A DNA stretch of 64,000 bases from Paenibacillus sp. FSL K6-1330 (GTDB lineage: Bacteria > Bacillota > Bacilli > Paenibacillales > Paenibacillaceae). Shown here one piece after another: positions 1-8,650 of the stretch (position 1 is the stretch's first letter; each line of letters opens with the position of its first letter). The DNA lies in assembly GCF_037976825.1 (NCBI RefSeq), contig NZ_CP150269.1, forward strand, positions 6,313,501 to 6,377,500, given 5' to 3'. Under the pieces are notes generated by a model. The model saw only the letters and a list, made by a program, of their open reading frames with translations, did no database searches and was not told the DNA's origin. The translations under genes were made by a program, and so were the position numbers.

Positions 1-46
1 TTTACAATTCAGGGAAAGCTTGTCTATAGGGAGTTCACTTGCAATG

Positions 47-1000
47 CTAGAATTTCCCTCTCTGGTTCTCGCCGAATAAATGAACGACATCGACAAAAGG
101 CGCAATTCGGTTCATCAACCGCTGTCCTTTGTGTGCCTCCTCCCCATCCTTGCTCGTGAAGCTCAGATGCTGTTCAAGCCCGTCGAGCGGATAGTTCGAC
201 GTATAGAAGGTCGGCAGCCGGTTCATCCGGAAATTCAGAATGGAACCGAGGACATGATCCCGAACCCACGGATTCAAATTCTCCGCTCCGATATCGTCAA
301 AGATCAGCAGATCGCAATGCTTCATCGTCTCCACCATGTCCTTCAGCTTCTGGCCGTCCTGCATCATGGTCTTCAGATCTTCCACGAAATCAGGCATATA
401 CACGATAACGCCCGAATGGCCCGCTTTCGCGAGCTCATGCATCAGGTAACCCATCAGGTAGGTCTTACCCGTACCAAACGAACCGGTGAGATACAGGCCG
501 CGCGGAGACAAGCCATTCTCCTTCGTATCCCGGATGTATTTAAAGACCTGGTGCACCGCCGGTGCCCGCAAGCGGTCCTTCGCCATAATCTCCATGTTGT
601 CATAACCTTCGTTCAAGGCATGCTCATCAACATAAAAGCTGCGAATCCGTTTTTTGATCTGATCCTCATTTGTCTTCGCAATCTGCAGGGAACACGGCGA
701 CTTACGCTCATAGATCTCCACGGTTCCGTTCATCCGCTGGATATCCAGCTTGCTGAAATGCCCCTGGAAATCATTGGGACACCGGTCAAGACCGGGACAC
801 GCCTTGCAGTGGGCCTGATCTCCCGCATATTGATACAGTTTGCTTAAATTCAATCGTATGACCCGATCATCGATCTCCCGGTATTCGCTCCGCAGAGCTT
901 GAATCAGAGGATTCCTAAGCAAATCCTCCGTAATCTGTTCCGTTCTGCGCCGGAGCGCAGGACTTTTCATGCTTTCCAGCAGTTCACCAAGGGACTCCAT
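47..1000 (-). CDS. dnaI: Primosomal protein DnaI, helicase loader
   Basis: 317 aa AAA+ ATPase that in Bacillus loads the replicative helicase DnaC onto DNA at oriC and at restart sites. The N-terminal part carries a zinc-binding cluster (C65, C68, C74, H81). The C-terminal part has a Walker A motif GSFGTGKT at residues 173-180 and a Walker B segment LLIFDD near 231-236. The length fits the family (about 310 aa). The start ATG at 1000 is preceded by GAGGAGGG. It lies 33 bp downstream of dnaB on the same strand, so the two are probably one operon, as in B. subtilis. Confidence 0.95.
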   Translation of the reverse strand: MESLGELLESMKSPALRRRTEQITEDLLRNPLIQALRSEYREIDDRVIRLNLSKLYQYAGDQAHCKACPGLDRCPNDFQGHFSKLDIQRMNGTVEIYERKSPCSLQIAKTNEDQIKKRIRSFYVDEHALNEGYDNMEIMAKDRLRAPAVHQVFKYIRDTKENGLSPRGLYLTGSFGTGKTYLMGYLMHELAKAGHSGVIVYMPDFVEDLKTMMQDGQKLKDMVETMKHCDLLIFDDIGAENLNPWVRDHVLGSILNFRMNRLPTFYTSNYPLDGLEQHLSFTSKDGEEAHKGQRLMNRIAPFVDVVHLFGENQRGKF

Positions 1001-1033
1001 CTCTTGTTCCCTCCTCTCTTCAGCAGGATTTCT

Positions 1034-2539
1034 TTATCCGCCCTTCTTGTTGCCAGCCTGCATTTCTGCCGCAAATCGCATCATTTCTTCGAATTCCTCA
1101 TCCGATACGGCCTCCGCCTGATCGGACTCCAGAGCCACTGGAATTTCCGGCTTCACCTTTCCACCTTTAGCGTATGTACGCGTACGTTGTGTGGTTGCCT
1201 TCTGCTTGCCTTTCATCTTGGCTTGATCACGTATATACTGAACAGCTTTCTCATAGCTGTTAATCTGCTTCAGCAGCATATTGGAAGCAATGGCCTCCAC
1301 GAAATTACGGTTGATTCGCTGCTCGCCGCCTGCGGCCATGAGTGACATTAAATAATGAATGAGCACGTTGATGACTTCTCCCGGCAGCTTATAGCTCAGG
1401 TCGATCTTTTCGAAGATGTCCAGGAACTGCGCTGGGACCGAGCCCGGAAAGAAGGTCTGCAGCAGCCGGGTATAAGGCTCGTTGCGGAGCATCATATTAT
1501 ATTGGTGAATATCGCATTTCGATTGGAACTGGGCAGGAACTTCTACATAGTATTCCATCTCTACGGCATGCTCCTGTGCAGGCTCTTCCGGATCGGCCGT
1601 CATCTCCTGATGCAAAGCAACGACCTTGCCCGCGGTAATCTGCCGCTTCTCCTGCATCTTCATTCCCTGCCTAAAGTGAAGACTGGCCTTGTGCTGCAGA
1701 TCATCCAGCACGACCTCACCATGCTCGGTAAATATGCCGTCCTCATCCAGCAGGCGACACAAATCCTGCGTGCTGAGATCATATTTGCGCACCACGTAAT
1801 TCACAATGCCCATCTGTTCATGGTCGTAGCGAAGACGCTCCACAAAGACCCGATTGCGGGATTCACGCGGGAAACGGAGAATAATGTCCGCATAGTTCAG
1901 ACCCTCTCCTTGCGGATTTGGCGGCACCACTGACTTCCGTGACACCGCGACCTCTTCCAGCGCTTGCTCCAGTTCATAATCAATGACATGCGTGTTCAGC
2001 TCAAAAATATCATAAAAGGGAACCGAAATGTTCTCCTTGTTGAAGGAAATACCGGACCATTCAAGGGGTTCCTTGCTCCAGAGCTCTTCTCTTAACGACA
2101 GAACGGCGAATTTCCCCACCTTGTCGCGAAGCAGCAGCGTCAGATGCTGGGTGTTGAAGAACTCCGCTGGACTGAGCGGTGCTTGCAGCTCATATTCATA
2201 GATATGGTCGTCCGTTTCCGGGACAAACATCCGGCTTGTCTGCAGTAAACCTACCGCTTCCAGCTTGGAGGTTTGCTCAATGAGAAAGCGGCGTCCTTTT
2301 TCACTAGGCTCAAGCCCTAATGTCAGAAATAATCTTCGCTGCTGTTCAATAGCCGAGTAACCCACCTTCTCCACCGGCACATGCGATACGAGAAGACGGT
2401 ACAGACTGATCGCAAACGCGCCAACCATCGGTTGATATATCGAACCAAGCATTTTGTCATCCAGGCCGCTTAAGCAGAAGTCACGGTATACGCAGTAACG
2501 GTGGTTCTCTGTAAAATGTAAAAAATTAGTCATGCGCAT
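1034..2539 (-). CDS. dnaB: Replication initiation and membrane attachment protein DnaB
   Basis: 501 aa homologue of Bacillus DnaB, the helicase co-loader that acts with DnaD and DnaI at the origin (not the E. coli DnaB helicase). The assignment rests on size, adjacency to dnaI and the typical DnaB/DnaD-type C-terminal helical region, including the QYIRDQ segment, followed by a basic linker and an acidic tail (residues about 440-501). The start ATG at 2539 follows GGGGGAGC. It is cotranscribed with dnaI. No nrdR is visible upstream within about 500 bp. Confidence 0.93.
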   Translation of the reverse strand: MRMTNFLHFTENHRYCVYRDFCLSGLDDKMLGSIYQPMVGAFAISLYRLLVSHVPVEKVGYSAIEQQRRLFLTLGLEPSEKGRRFLIEQTSKLEAVGLLQTSRMFVPETDDHIYEYELQAPLSPAEFFNTQHLTLLLRDKVGKFAVLSLREELWSKEPLEWSGISFNKENISVPFYDIFELNTHVIDYELEQALEEVAVSRKSVVPPNPQGEGLNYADIILRFPRESRNRVFVERLRYDHEQMGIVNYVVRKYDLSTQDLCRLLDEDGIFTEHGEVVLDDLQHKASLHFRQGMKMQEKRQITAGKVVALHQEMTADPEEPAQEHAVEMEYYVEVPAQFQSKCDIHQYNMMLRNEPYTRLLQTFFPGSVPAQFLDIFEKIDLSYKLPGEVINVLIHYLMSLMAAGGEQRINRNFVEAIASNMLLKQINSYEKAVQYIRDQAKMKGKQKATTQRTRTYAKGGKVKPEIPVALESDQAEAVSDEEFEEMMRFAAEMQAGNKKGG

Positions 2540-2672
2540 CGTTTATGCTCCCCCTGTCGCCCAAAAATAGACTTCCTCTATTCTATCATAAATCCGTCGT
2601 TTCGAAGTCGGTTCTTTCGCATCAAAAATTCTGGAATTCGTGCACCCGCCATTTGCATGCTTCCATAAATAA

Positions 2673-2710
2673 TAAATGACGGCCCCCGGGTATTGCAGAG
2701 CCGCCATCAA
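2673..2710 (-). terminator. Weak hairpin downstream of yuiB-like gene
   Basis: On the minus strand ATGGCGGC pairs with GCCGTCAT around a C/G-rich loop, followed by a T/A-rich tail with no clean T tract. It lies between the end of the yuiB-like gene and the start of dnaB, so it could separate the two transcripts. Confidence 0.4.
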
Positions 2711-2737
2711 CACTACATTCAATTTGCGCCACGCGCC

Positions 2738-3037
2738 TTAAAACATTCTAAAGCCTTTAATACGCAATGTCTTAATGGTCCATCCGCTCAAGTAGGCACC
2801 AATCAGACCTGCAACTCCCGTTAAGTAATCCACCAATTGGAATGATCCGACGTGAGTCCAGAACGACATTTGGCCCCGATCCCACAAGCTGTATACAACG
2901 ACCGGCAAAATGACAATCACAAACAGATAGCAAGGAAACCAGGTCGTCTTCATCAACATATTGAGGATAAAACCGATACCGAACATCATGACAAAAAACA
3001 AAATCATCAGCACGAGCACAGGAATAAATTGAAGCAT
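2738..3037 (-). CDS. yuiB: YuiB-like small membrane protein
   Basis: About 99 aa hydrophobic protein with three predicted membrane segments: residues near 1-25, 30-50 and 65-85. It resembles Bacillus YuiB, whose function is unknown. The GIGFILNMLMK segment matches my recollection of that family, and the neighbourhood (YumB- and YumC-like genes nearby) matches the B. subtilis yui/yum region. ATG at 3037 has AGAGGTGA about 11 nt upstream. An in-frame GTG at 3052 would add five residues but overlaps the Shine-Dalgarno sequence. Confidence 0.7.
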   Translation of the reverse strand: MLQFIPVLVLMILFFVMMFGIGFILNMLMKTTWFPCYLFVIVILPVVVYSLWDRGQMSFWTHVGSFQLVDYLTGVAGLIGAYLSGWTIKTLRIKGFRMF

Positions 3038-3191
3038 GATCGCTGTTTTCACCTCTTCTTTATCACCTACGCGTAGCAGCTATTCTACTTTATTGCAGCA
3101 AGAAACAGCACACCAAGCTTTAGCTAATAGCTAGTTTACTAAAAATAATGTCACAGATCAACGAACAATCGTGAAATCATTGTGTCGGCGT

Positions 3192-3221
3192 TTGCCCTTC
3201 CGACTGCGCTTACAGTACAAT
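3192..3221 (+). promoter_or_regulatory. Candidate sigma-A promoter for hemQ
   Basis: TTGCCC (3192-3197) and TACAAT (3216-3221) are separated by 18 bp, ending about 66 bp before the hemQ start. Confidence 0.5.
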
Positions 3222-3287
3222 ATAGGAAGTTAATGCAAGCGGCCATCCGCTTCTATAATAACGAACATAACGTTTAGGAGTGATCAC

Positions 3288-4037
3288 ATGAACGAAGCTG
3301 CAATGACGCTTGAGGGCTGGTATGCGCTGCATGATTTCCGCACCATCAATTGGCCGGCCTGGAAAGCTGCAGATGAAGAAGTACGTGCTTTTGCGCTGGA
3401 CGAGCTAAATGCGTTCCTAGAGGAATGGGATGCCGTCGAAGCTGCCCAGAAAGGCAGTACCGCTGTATATACCATCGTCGGTCAGAAAGCCGATTTCGTA
3501 TTCATGCTTTTGCGCGAGACGCTCGAAGAGCTGAACGCGATCGAGAACGCCTTTAACAAAACAACGTTTGCCCAGTTCACCATCAAGTCATATTCGTATG
3601 TAAGCATTGTCGAGCTGAGCAACTACCTGGCTGGCTCCTCCGATGAGGATCCGATGCAGAATCCGCATGTCATTGCCCGTCTGAAGCCGGCTCTGCCTAA
3701 ATCGAAGCATATTTGCTTCTATCCGATGAACAAAAAGCGGGATTTGTCGGACAACTGGTATATGCTGAGCATGGATGAACGCAAATCGATGATGAAGAGC
3801 CATGGGATGATTGGCCGCGGATATGCCGGCAAGGTCAAACAGATCATCACCGGTTCCGTTGGATTCGACGATTGGGAATGGGGCGTAACCCTGTTCAGTG
3901 ACGACGCGCTTCAATTCAAGAAACTCGTGTACGAAATGAGATTTGACGAGGTAAGTGCGCGTTTCGGCGAGTTTGGTCCGTTCTATGTCGGCAACCTGCT
4001 CGATCAGGCTTCGTTTACAGATTTAATGAAGGTATAA
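3288..4037 (+). CDS. hemQ: Coproheme decarboxylase HemQ (chlorite dismutase fold)
   Basis: 249 aa protein of the chlorite-dismutase-like family. In Firmicutes HemQ oxidatively decarboxylates coproheme III to heme b, the last step of the coproporphyrin-dependent heme pathway. Typical features are the N-terminal [11 protein letters not shown] segment, the [13 protein letters not shown] region and the C-terminal FGPFYVGN block. Length matches Bacillus HemQ (about 250 aa). ATG at 3288 has AGGAGTGA seven nt upstream. It is monocistronic between a minus-strand YuiB-like gene and a convergent NDH-2 cluster; heme made here would feed ctaB and ctaA elsewhere in the window. Confidence 0.93.
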   Translation: MNEAAMTLEGWYALHDFRTINWPAWKAADEEVRAFALDELNAFLEEWDAVEAAQKGSTAVYTIVGQKADFVFMLLRETLEELNAIENAFNKTTFAQFTIKSYSYVSIVELSNYLAGSSDEDPMQNPHVIARLKPALPKSKHICFYPMNKKRDLSDNWYMLSMDERKSMMKSHGMIGRGYAGKVKQIITGSVGFDDWEWGVTLFSDDALQFKKLVYEMRFDEVSARFGEFGPFYVGNLLDQASFTDLMKV

Positions 4038-4056
4038 TTCCTTCTGCACATAAAAA

Positions 4057-4134
4057 GCATGTACAAAACCCCACAAAGTGGAGCCTATGCTACGATGTTT
4101 ATTCCAAATACTTTGCGGGGACCCCAAAAAACTT
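4057..4134 (-). repeat. Structured intergenic repeat, copy A
   Basis: About 75 bp element that recurs, inverted and diverged, at 12848-12925. Read on the minus strand it has a closing stem, CCCCGCAAAGT with ACTTTGTGGGG, held by a G-T wobble that would be an A-C mismatch on the plus strand. The minus strand therefore seems to be the RNA-relevant one. It sits between convergent hemQ and the 86 aa gene, just outside a separate terminator hairpin. Confidence 0.7.
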
Positions 4135-4152
4135 ATAAATTCTAATATGTCA

Positions 4153-4191
4153 AAAAAGGGATGCTCTCAACACTGAGAGCATCCCTTTTTC
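4153..4191. terminator. Bidirectional terminator
   Basis: AAAAAGGGATGCTCTC pairs perfectly with GAGAGCATCCCTTTTT around a CAACACT loop, with A and T tracts on both sides. It separates hemQ (plus) from the NDH-2/86 aa pair (minus). Confidence 0.9.
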
Positions 4192-4193
4192 TA

Positions 4194-4454
4194 TTACTCA
4201 CTGTCGTCCTCATCTTGCTCTTGCTTGCGCAAGGTTTCAAGATATTCAGCCGTTGCCCGGTCCCGGGCACGTCCCTTATCCTTGAGCCGCTCAATTGCAG
4301 GAAGTATGAGAATGTCGACCTCCTGCTGAATGGTGTAAGCCAGATCGTACCGCTCTTGCAACTCCAAATAGGAGCCGACCTCCATCAGCGCGTTATATCG
4401 ATCCAGCTCATCTCTTGTGAGCAGCCCCCGTACTTGAACGCTGCAGTGTCTCAT
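4194..4454 (-). CDS. Uncharacterised 86 aa protein coupled to NDH-2 gene
   Basis: I do not recognise this protein. It is charged and predicted mostly helical, with an acidic C-terminus (EQDEDDSE) and no membrane segment. Its ATG (4452-4454) directly follows the TAA of the upstream NDH-2-like gene (4455-4457), so translation is probably by termination-reinitiation and the product may work with, or be dosed by, that enzyme. A strong terminator follows the stop within 5 bp. Confidence 0.7.
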   Translation of the reverse strand: MRHCSVQVRGLLTRDELDRYNALMEVGSYLELQERYDLAYTIQQEVDILILPAIERLKDKGRARDRATAEYLETLRKQEQDEDDSE

Positions 4455-5648
4455 TTATAGAAACCTACCTTTTTTCAGGACGAGCGGAATCCCTCCAATA
4501 ATGAAGAGGTAGCGCAGATCAACCAATTTTTTCAGCTGAGCCGCTTTCCATCCCTGATATTTCTTATCGCCGACTACCGCAATGCCTTCGCCCCGGCCGA
4601 GGGAAGCAACCGTGCCCTTATTGTGGAACTCGAATTTGCGCATGGACTTGTCCCGAATCGCCGCAACGATATTTTGGGCACAACACACGCCCTGCTGCAT
4701 CGCCATTTGAGCGGTCGGCGGATAAGGTCTGCCTTCCTCATTAAAAATCAGGGAGTTATCGCCGATAATATAAATGTTCTCATATCCGGGAGCGCGCAAG
4801 TATTCATCCACCTTAACGCGGCCTCTCATCGTTTCGAAACCAGCTGCTTCTACCAGACGGTTCCCACGGATGCCGCCGGTCCATATCACCGTTGCCGCCC
4901 GGATCTCTTCACCATTGTTCAGAACGACTCCGCCTGAGAGGCATTCCTTGATCGCAATGCCCATTTTGAAGGTAACGCCTTTCTTCTCAAGAACGTTCAT
5001 GGCGTACTCCACCAGCTCAGGTGCAAACCCAGGTAACGCGGCAGGCGCGGCTTCAACATTATAGATATTCACCAGCGTCGGATCCACGTCATACTCCTTG
5101 CACAGTCTCGGAATGCGGTCCGCCAGCTCGGCTACAAACTCGATGCCGCTGAATCCGGCCCCGCCAACCACAAAGTTAATGCGCTCTTGCGGTCTGCGCT
5201 CATTTTTATATAAAGCAAATTGATACTCAATATGCTCACGAATCAATCGTACCGAGTTGATGCTTCGGATCGTCATCGCATGCTCTGCGAGTCCTGGAAT
5301 GCCAAAGGTTTCCGGCTCTCCGCCGAGTCCAATGACAAGATAGTCATAGGATAACGTTCCATCTTCAAGAATAACCTTCTTATCGTGGAGGCGGATTTCC
5401 TGAACCGAGGATTTGACCAGGTCGATTTTGAATTCGTCTATCAACTTGGAAATGGATACCCGGGTGTTCTCAATGCTGTCTGTTCCTGCTGCCGGCATAT
5501 GCAAATGCGTTGTAATATAATGATAATCATGGCGATTCACCAATGTAACATCGGCCTCATTATAATTCAGCTCTTTTTGCAGCCGCTGCGCTGTCAATAT
5601 GCCCCCGTAACCCGCGCCAAGGATTACGATCTTCGGTATGCTGCTCAT
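4455..5648 (-). CDS. yumB: NDH-2-like NADH dehydrogenase (YumB-like)
   Basis: 397 aa pyridine nucleotide-disulfide oxidoreductase of the type II NADH dehydrogenase group, which passes electrons from NADH to menaquinone without pumping protons. The FAD-binding GAGYGG is at residues 11-16, a second Rossmann GGAGFSG near 162 and an FAD-binding IYIIGDNS near 295. The AQMAMQQG segment and the hydrophobic C-terminus (YLFIIGGIPLVL) fit membrane association. It has the context of B. subtilis yumB (near yuiB and yumC). A second, shorter paralogue lies at 11048. B. subtilis Ndh is also close, so the exact orthology is uncertain. Confidence 0.85.
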   Translation of the reverse strand: MSSIPKIVILGAGYGGILTAQRLQKELNYNEADVTLVNRHDYHYITTHLHMPAAGTDSIENTRVSISKLIDEFKIDLVKSSVQEIRLHDKKVILEDGTLSYDYLVIGLGGEPETFGIPGLAEHAMTIRSINSVRLIREHIEYQFALYKNERRPQERINFVVGGAGFSGIEFVAELADRIPRLCKEYDVDPTLVNIYNVEAAPAALPGFAPELVEYAMNVLEKKGVTFKMGIAIKECLSGGVVLNNGEEIRAATVIWTGGIRGNRLVEAAGFETMRGRVKVDEYLRAPGYENIYIIGDNSLIFNEEGRPYPPTAQMAMQQGVCCAQNIVAAIRDKSMRKFEFHNKGTVASLGRGEGIAVVGDKKYQGWKAAQLKKLVDLRYLFIIGGIPLVLKKGRFL

Positions 5649-5951
5649 TCTATTGCTCCTTCCAGCTTACTCTTTATATATACAGTATGGTACACATGTT
5701 AACATTCTGTGAAAATGCATCCAAAAAAAGAGAAGAGCCCTTATCAGAGCCCGTTTCATCATTTGACCTGAAGGTTCATTAAGGTTCAAAAACAGCTGAA
5801 ATACTAAGTTTCCTTAATGCTGCTGCAGTTGATAATATATGGGACTACCCTGTAATGAACACAAGTTATCACGTTAATCATATGCATAAACCATGCAAAT
5901 ATCAAGAAATTTTTTGCCATATAATGTGCAAATAATTCCGCCATTTATCCC

Positions 5952-5968
5952 CTTACTTACTAAGTAAG
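5952..5968. promoter_or_regulatory. Perfect palindrome, candidate operator
   Basis: 8-bp arms CTTACTTA and TAAGTAAG flank one central base. The site is 42 bp upstream of the -35 of the yumC-type gene. It does not match the Fur/PerR or CcpA consensus known to me, so the regulator is not named. Confidence 0.45.
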
Positions 5969-6010
5969 CGCATCCATTCCAATGTTAGGTATTTTAACTC
6001 AATTCTCGTC

Positions 6011-6039
6011 TTTTCATGCCGGTTCGGGACGATTATAAT
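6011..6039 (+). promoter_or_regulatory. Candidate promoter of ferredoxin-NADP reductase gene
   Basis: TTTTCA, 17 bp, then a perfect TATAAT. It lies about 88 bp ahead of the ATG, leaving room for a short 5' UTR. Confidence 0.5.
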
Positions 6040-6126
6040 AGGTAAGGAATTCATGAATCAGCTTTATCCGGACAAGAACGTCTGTCTGATTCGAATATAA
6101 ACTCATTTTATGGAGGTGCTTACCGC

Positions 6127-7128
6127 ATGACAACGATGCCACAAGACAGCAATATGACGGATCTTTTGATTATCGGTGGCGGACCTGCAGGTATGTTTGC
6201 TGCTTTTTACGGCGGAATGCGCCAAGCTTCGGTAAAACTTATCGAGAGCATGCCTCAGCTTGGAGGCCAATTAGCTGCGCTGTATCCTGAGAAATATATT
6301 TATGACGTAGCAGGCTTTCCAAAAGTAACCGCTCAAGAGCTTGTGAACAATCTGTCTGCCCAAATGGAGCTCTTTAAAACGGACATTCGTCTTGAAGAGA
6401 AAGTACAGGCTGTGGAAAAACTCGAAGAACGTCATTTTGTCGTAAAAACAAATCTGGGTGAACACCACGCCAAAGCTGTCATCATTACAGCCGGTGTAGG
6501 AGCGTTCCAACCCCGTCGACTGGAGATTGAAGGGGCAGAAGCATACGAAAAGTCCAACCTTCATTATTTTGTCAACGATCTCAGCCGCTTTAAAGGCAAG
6601 AAGGTTCTCATCAGCGGCGGCGGCGACTCTGCGGTAGACTGGGCGCTCATGATCGAGCCGATCGCCGAGCAGGTTACACTGGTTCATCGCCGTGACAAAT
6701 TCCGTGCCCATGAGCATAGTGTTGAACAGCTGATGGCATCGAAGGTGAACATCATTACGCCAACCGAGATCACCGAATTGCATGGTGATGATACCATTAC
6801 GAAGGTTACGCTTTCGCATATTAAGACCAAAGAGACGCAAGAGATTGAAGTGGACGATGTCATTGTCAATTTCGGGTTTGTGTCCTCCCTCGGTCCGATC
6901 TCCGAATGGGGCATCGCCATCGAAAGCAACTCCATTGTGGTGGATTCCCGTATGGAAACAAGTATTCCCGGTATTTTTGCAGCCGGCGACATCACCACCT
7001 ATCCGGGCAAGGTCAAACTGATCGCTGTTGGATTTGGCGAAGCACCTACCGCCGTAAACAATGCCAAGGTTTACTTCGATCCTGAGGCCAGATTGGCTCC
7101 GGGCCACAGCAGTAACATGAAATTGTAA
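6127..7128 (+). CDS. yumC: Ferredoxin--NADP(+) reductase, YumC type
   Basis: 333 aa thioredoxin-reductase-like FNR. FAD site GGGPAG is near residue 17 and NADPH site [11 protein letters not shown] near residue 164. There is no CxxC redox pair, which separates this type 2 FNR from thioredoxin reductase. The [20 protein letters not shown] segment is characteristic. It reduces ferredoxin or flavodoxin with NADPH (or runs in reverse) in the cytosol, and could supply electrons to Fe-S and heme enzymes encoded nearby. ATG at 6127 follows GGAGGTG by 8 nt. A strong terminator follows. Confidence 0.93.
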   Translation: MTTMPQDSNMTDLLIIGGGPAGMFAAFYGGMRQASVKLIESMPQLGGQLAALYPEKYIYDVAGFPKVTAQELVNNLSAQMELFKTDIRLEEKVQAVEKLEERHFVVKTNLGEHHAKAVIITAGVGAFQPRRLEIEGAEAYEKSNLHYFVNDLSRFKGKKVLISGGGDSAVDWALMIEPIAEQVTLVHRRDKFRAHEHSVEQLMASKVNIITPTEITELHGDDTITKVTLSHIKTKETQEIEVDDVIVNFGFVSSLGPISEWGIAIESNSIVVDSRMETSIPGIFAAGDITTYPGKVKLIAVGFGEAPTAVNNAKVYFDPEARLAPGHSSNMKL

Positions 7129-7172
7129 GGACAGCTCGGATTTTAACTTCATATACATCTATATTCATAGAA

Positions 7173-7230
7173 AAAAAGGTATCTTCATTCCGAGGGGGTA
7201 TGCACCGCCCCGGAATCGAAGATACCTTTT
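7173..7230. terminator. Strong terminator between yumC and sda
   Basis: AAGGTATCTTC pairs with GAAGATACCTT, and ATTCCG with CGGAAT further in, around a C/G-rich loop. A and T tracts on both sides allow bidirectional use for the converging yumC and sda transcripts. Confidence 0.88.
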
Positions 7231-7325
7231 CTATTCTTCAAACCATATGTAGAACTTGGTTGAAAGCTCCCACATTATATACGTATCATGTCGTAAGTTA
7301 TCTATTCTATATACGAAAAATCTGA

Positions 7326-7469
7326 TTAATGCAGGATGCTGCCGGAATCGGTGTCCAAGTTCCGTTTATGAATCTCGGCTAGCAGTAGAGTGATGAACTC
7401 TCGCTCCAACTTCAACTCAATAGCCATATGATAGGAATCGAGAAGCATCTCATCCGTCAACATAGCCAT
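7326..7469 (-). CDS. sda: Sda, checkpoint inhibitor of sporulation kinases
   Basis: 47 aa protein, below the usual ORF length cut-off. It matches the Bacillus Sda helical-hairpin pattern: LTDEMLLDSYHMAIELKLER, then FITLLLAEIHKRNL (compare the LSDELLIESY...AIEMNLDREFIxLIxxEIxRR pattern as I recall it). Sda binds the dimerisation domain of sporulation histidine kinases and blocks phosphorelay entry while replication is initiating or damaged. ATG at 7469 follows AGGGGTGTGAGAG; an in-frame ATG at 7463 is also possible. The promoter (7505-7533) and an upstream DnaA-box cluster support the call strongly. Confidence 0.88.
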   Translation of the reverse strand: MAMLTDEMLLDSYHMAIELKLEREFITLLLAEIHKRNLDTDSGSILH

Positions 7470-7504
7470 CCCTCTCACACCCCTTCCTCAAATTTCCTGA
7501 ATCT

Positions 7505-7533
7505 ATCATATCAGACATACCAAAACGGAACAA
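7505..7533 (-). promoter_or_regulatory. Sigma-A promoter of sda
   Basis: On the minus strand TTGTTC, 17 bp, TATGAT, ending about 35 bp before the start codon. The perfect DnaA box at 7542-7550 lies 8 bp upstream of the -35. Confidence 0.7.
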
Positions 7534-7541
7534 CTGTTCGC

Positions 7542-7641
7542 TTATCCACAACCTCTTGTGGAAATCCTGTGTATAATTTGTTGGTAAGTGTAAAAAACAG
7601 GGTCATATCAAAGTGGATTATGGGGATAAATGTTATACACA
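7542..7641. promoter_or_regulatory. DnaA-box cluster upstream of sda
   Basis: Four 9-mers fit the DnaA consensus TTATNCACA within 100 bp. They are TTATCCACA at 7542-7550 (plus, perfect), TTATACACA at 7568-7576 (minus), TTATCCCCA at 7621-7629 (minus, one mismatch) and TTATACACA at 7633-7641 (plus). An A/T-rich tract follows at 7655-7735. In B. subtilis DnaA binds upstream of sda and activates it; the arrangement here suggests the same coupling. Confidence 0.82.
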
Positions 7642-7766
7642 GGATCTTGGGGAAATCTACTATAAAAAAAATTAATCAATTATAATATCGGTAGATTATC
7701 GTTATTTTTTTATTACCCTATTAAAAAATCATTAAACGGCTGCATTTGGGAATATTAAACAAAAAT

Positions 7767-8429
7767 TCAGCTTGGTCTTGTATTAACCTCCAAAATCCAA
7801 ATCTTGCCCTCATTGTCTAACCCGTAATCAAATCCCAGTTCGCCGATCCCTGGAAAACGGGATTCCAGTATTCCTATGCACTGTCTGGTTACTTGGCGCA
7901 TTTCATTGCGCTTTTCCCTCGCATTAATATGGGGCAGTGACAGCCGGAGTGCATGACCACAACGAAGCAGCGTCCCCCCTTTACAAATATTCGTCACAAA
8001 AAGCCCTGGGTTCGCGAGTCGCCCCAGCATGGCCCGGAATTTCCATCTTCCTCGATCCTTGACTACCTTTATACGGTAATCCAGCGGACGTCCCTGAATT
8101 TTAGCCAAATGAATCCCCTGCTGTATCATGTAGCTCCGTCTCAGTCTTATTCTGCCCAGTACGTATAACAGGGAATTCAATGTATCTACATGAACAGTAC
8201 GCCTCTTATGAGTTACCAAGTATCCCGTTCCGTCTTTCTGTATTCGGATGACTCCGTTACCACCGGTTCCTACAATCGGCTTGATCACGACCATTTCGTG
8301 TTCGGCCAGCATTGAGGCCAGGGTATCCCCTCCATACGACTGGGTAGCCGGAATGTAGGGAGCAACCTGCGGATCGGTCAGCAGCGCTTCCGTCTTCAAC
8401 CACTTGCTGGCCAGTTGTCTTCCCGCCAT
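7767..8429 (-). CDS. YheC/YheD-family ATP-grasp protein
   Basis: 220 aa single-domain member of the YheC/YheD (endospore coat-associated) family. The ATP-grasp features visible are VIKPIVGTGGNGVIRI (ATP lid, near residue 50), the DYRIKVVKDRGRWKF strand, and the metal-binding end WILEVNTRPS, which closes the protein. It is shorter than the full-length YheC/D proteins (about 360-450 aa), lacking an N-terminal domain. AAAGGAGG precedes the ATG at 8429. Substrate unknown; ligase activity is inferred from the fold. Confidence 0.8.
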   Translation of the reverse strand: MAGRQLASKWLKTEALLTDPQVAPYIPATQSYGGDTLASMLAEHEMVVIKPIVGTGGNGVIRIQKDGTGYLVTHKRRTVHVDTLNSLLYVLGRIRLRRSYMIQQGIHLAKIQGRPLDYRIKVVKDRGRWKFRAMLGRLANPGLFVTNICKGGTLLRCGHALRLSLPHINAREKRNEMRQVTRQCIGILESRFPGIGELGFDYGLDNEGKIWILEVNTRPS

Positions 8430-8650
8430 GCTGCTTTCGCCTCCTTTTATTCATGACATACGTTATCCTATTCCCCAATCCGCTCTTTGTCTTGGATGAT
8501 TGTCCGTGATGGTATGCCTAATAATTGAGGTTCTTGTGGCCTCACGGGAGCCTCCCTTTGCAAATGCTGTGATCTATCGTATAGTAAGAACAGAGCTTTG
8601 TCCGTAATAAATCCATCACCTTGGATAACGATAAAGGAGGCTTTGTCACC

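Larger units (their letters stand above)
5649..6126. other. 478 bp intergenic region between divergent flavoenzyme genes
   Basis: Divergent region between the NDH-2-like gene and ferredoxin-NADP reductase. It contains a perfect 17 bp palindrome, CTTACTTA-C-TAAGTAAG (5952-5968), and a promoter candidate for the reductase, TTTTCA (6011-6016) with TATAAT (6034-6039) at 17 bp spacing. No credible ORF is seen. The direct GAGCCC repeats near 5735 do not form a hairpin. Confidence 0.6.

Noticed and set aside
5735..5752. GAGCCC...GAGCCC as a terminator after the NDH-2 promoter region
   Set aside because: The two copies are direct repeats and cannot pair with each other.
6271..7158. 295-codon minus-strand open frame opposite yumC
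   Set aside because: Antisense to a gene with clear FAD and NADPH motifs and a proper start; shadow frame.
7542..7735. DnaA-box cluster plus A/T-rich tract as a replication origin (oriC)
   Set aside because: No dnaA, dnaN or other oriC-flanking genes are here, and dnaI/dnaB are not an oriC marker. The position right at the sda promoter is better explained by transcriptional control by DnaA.
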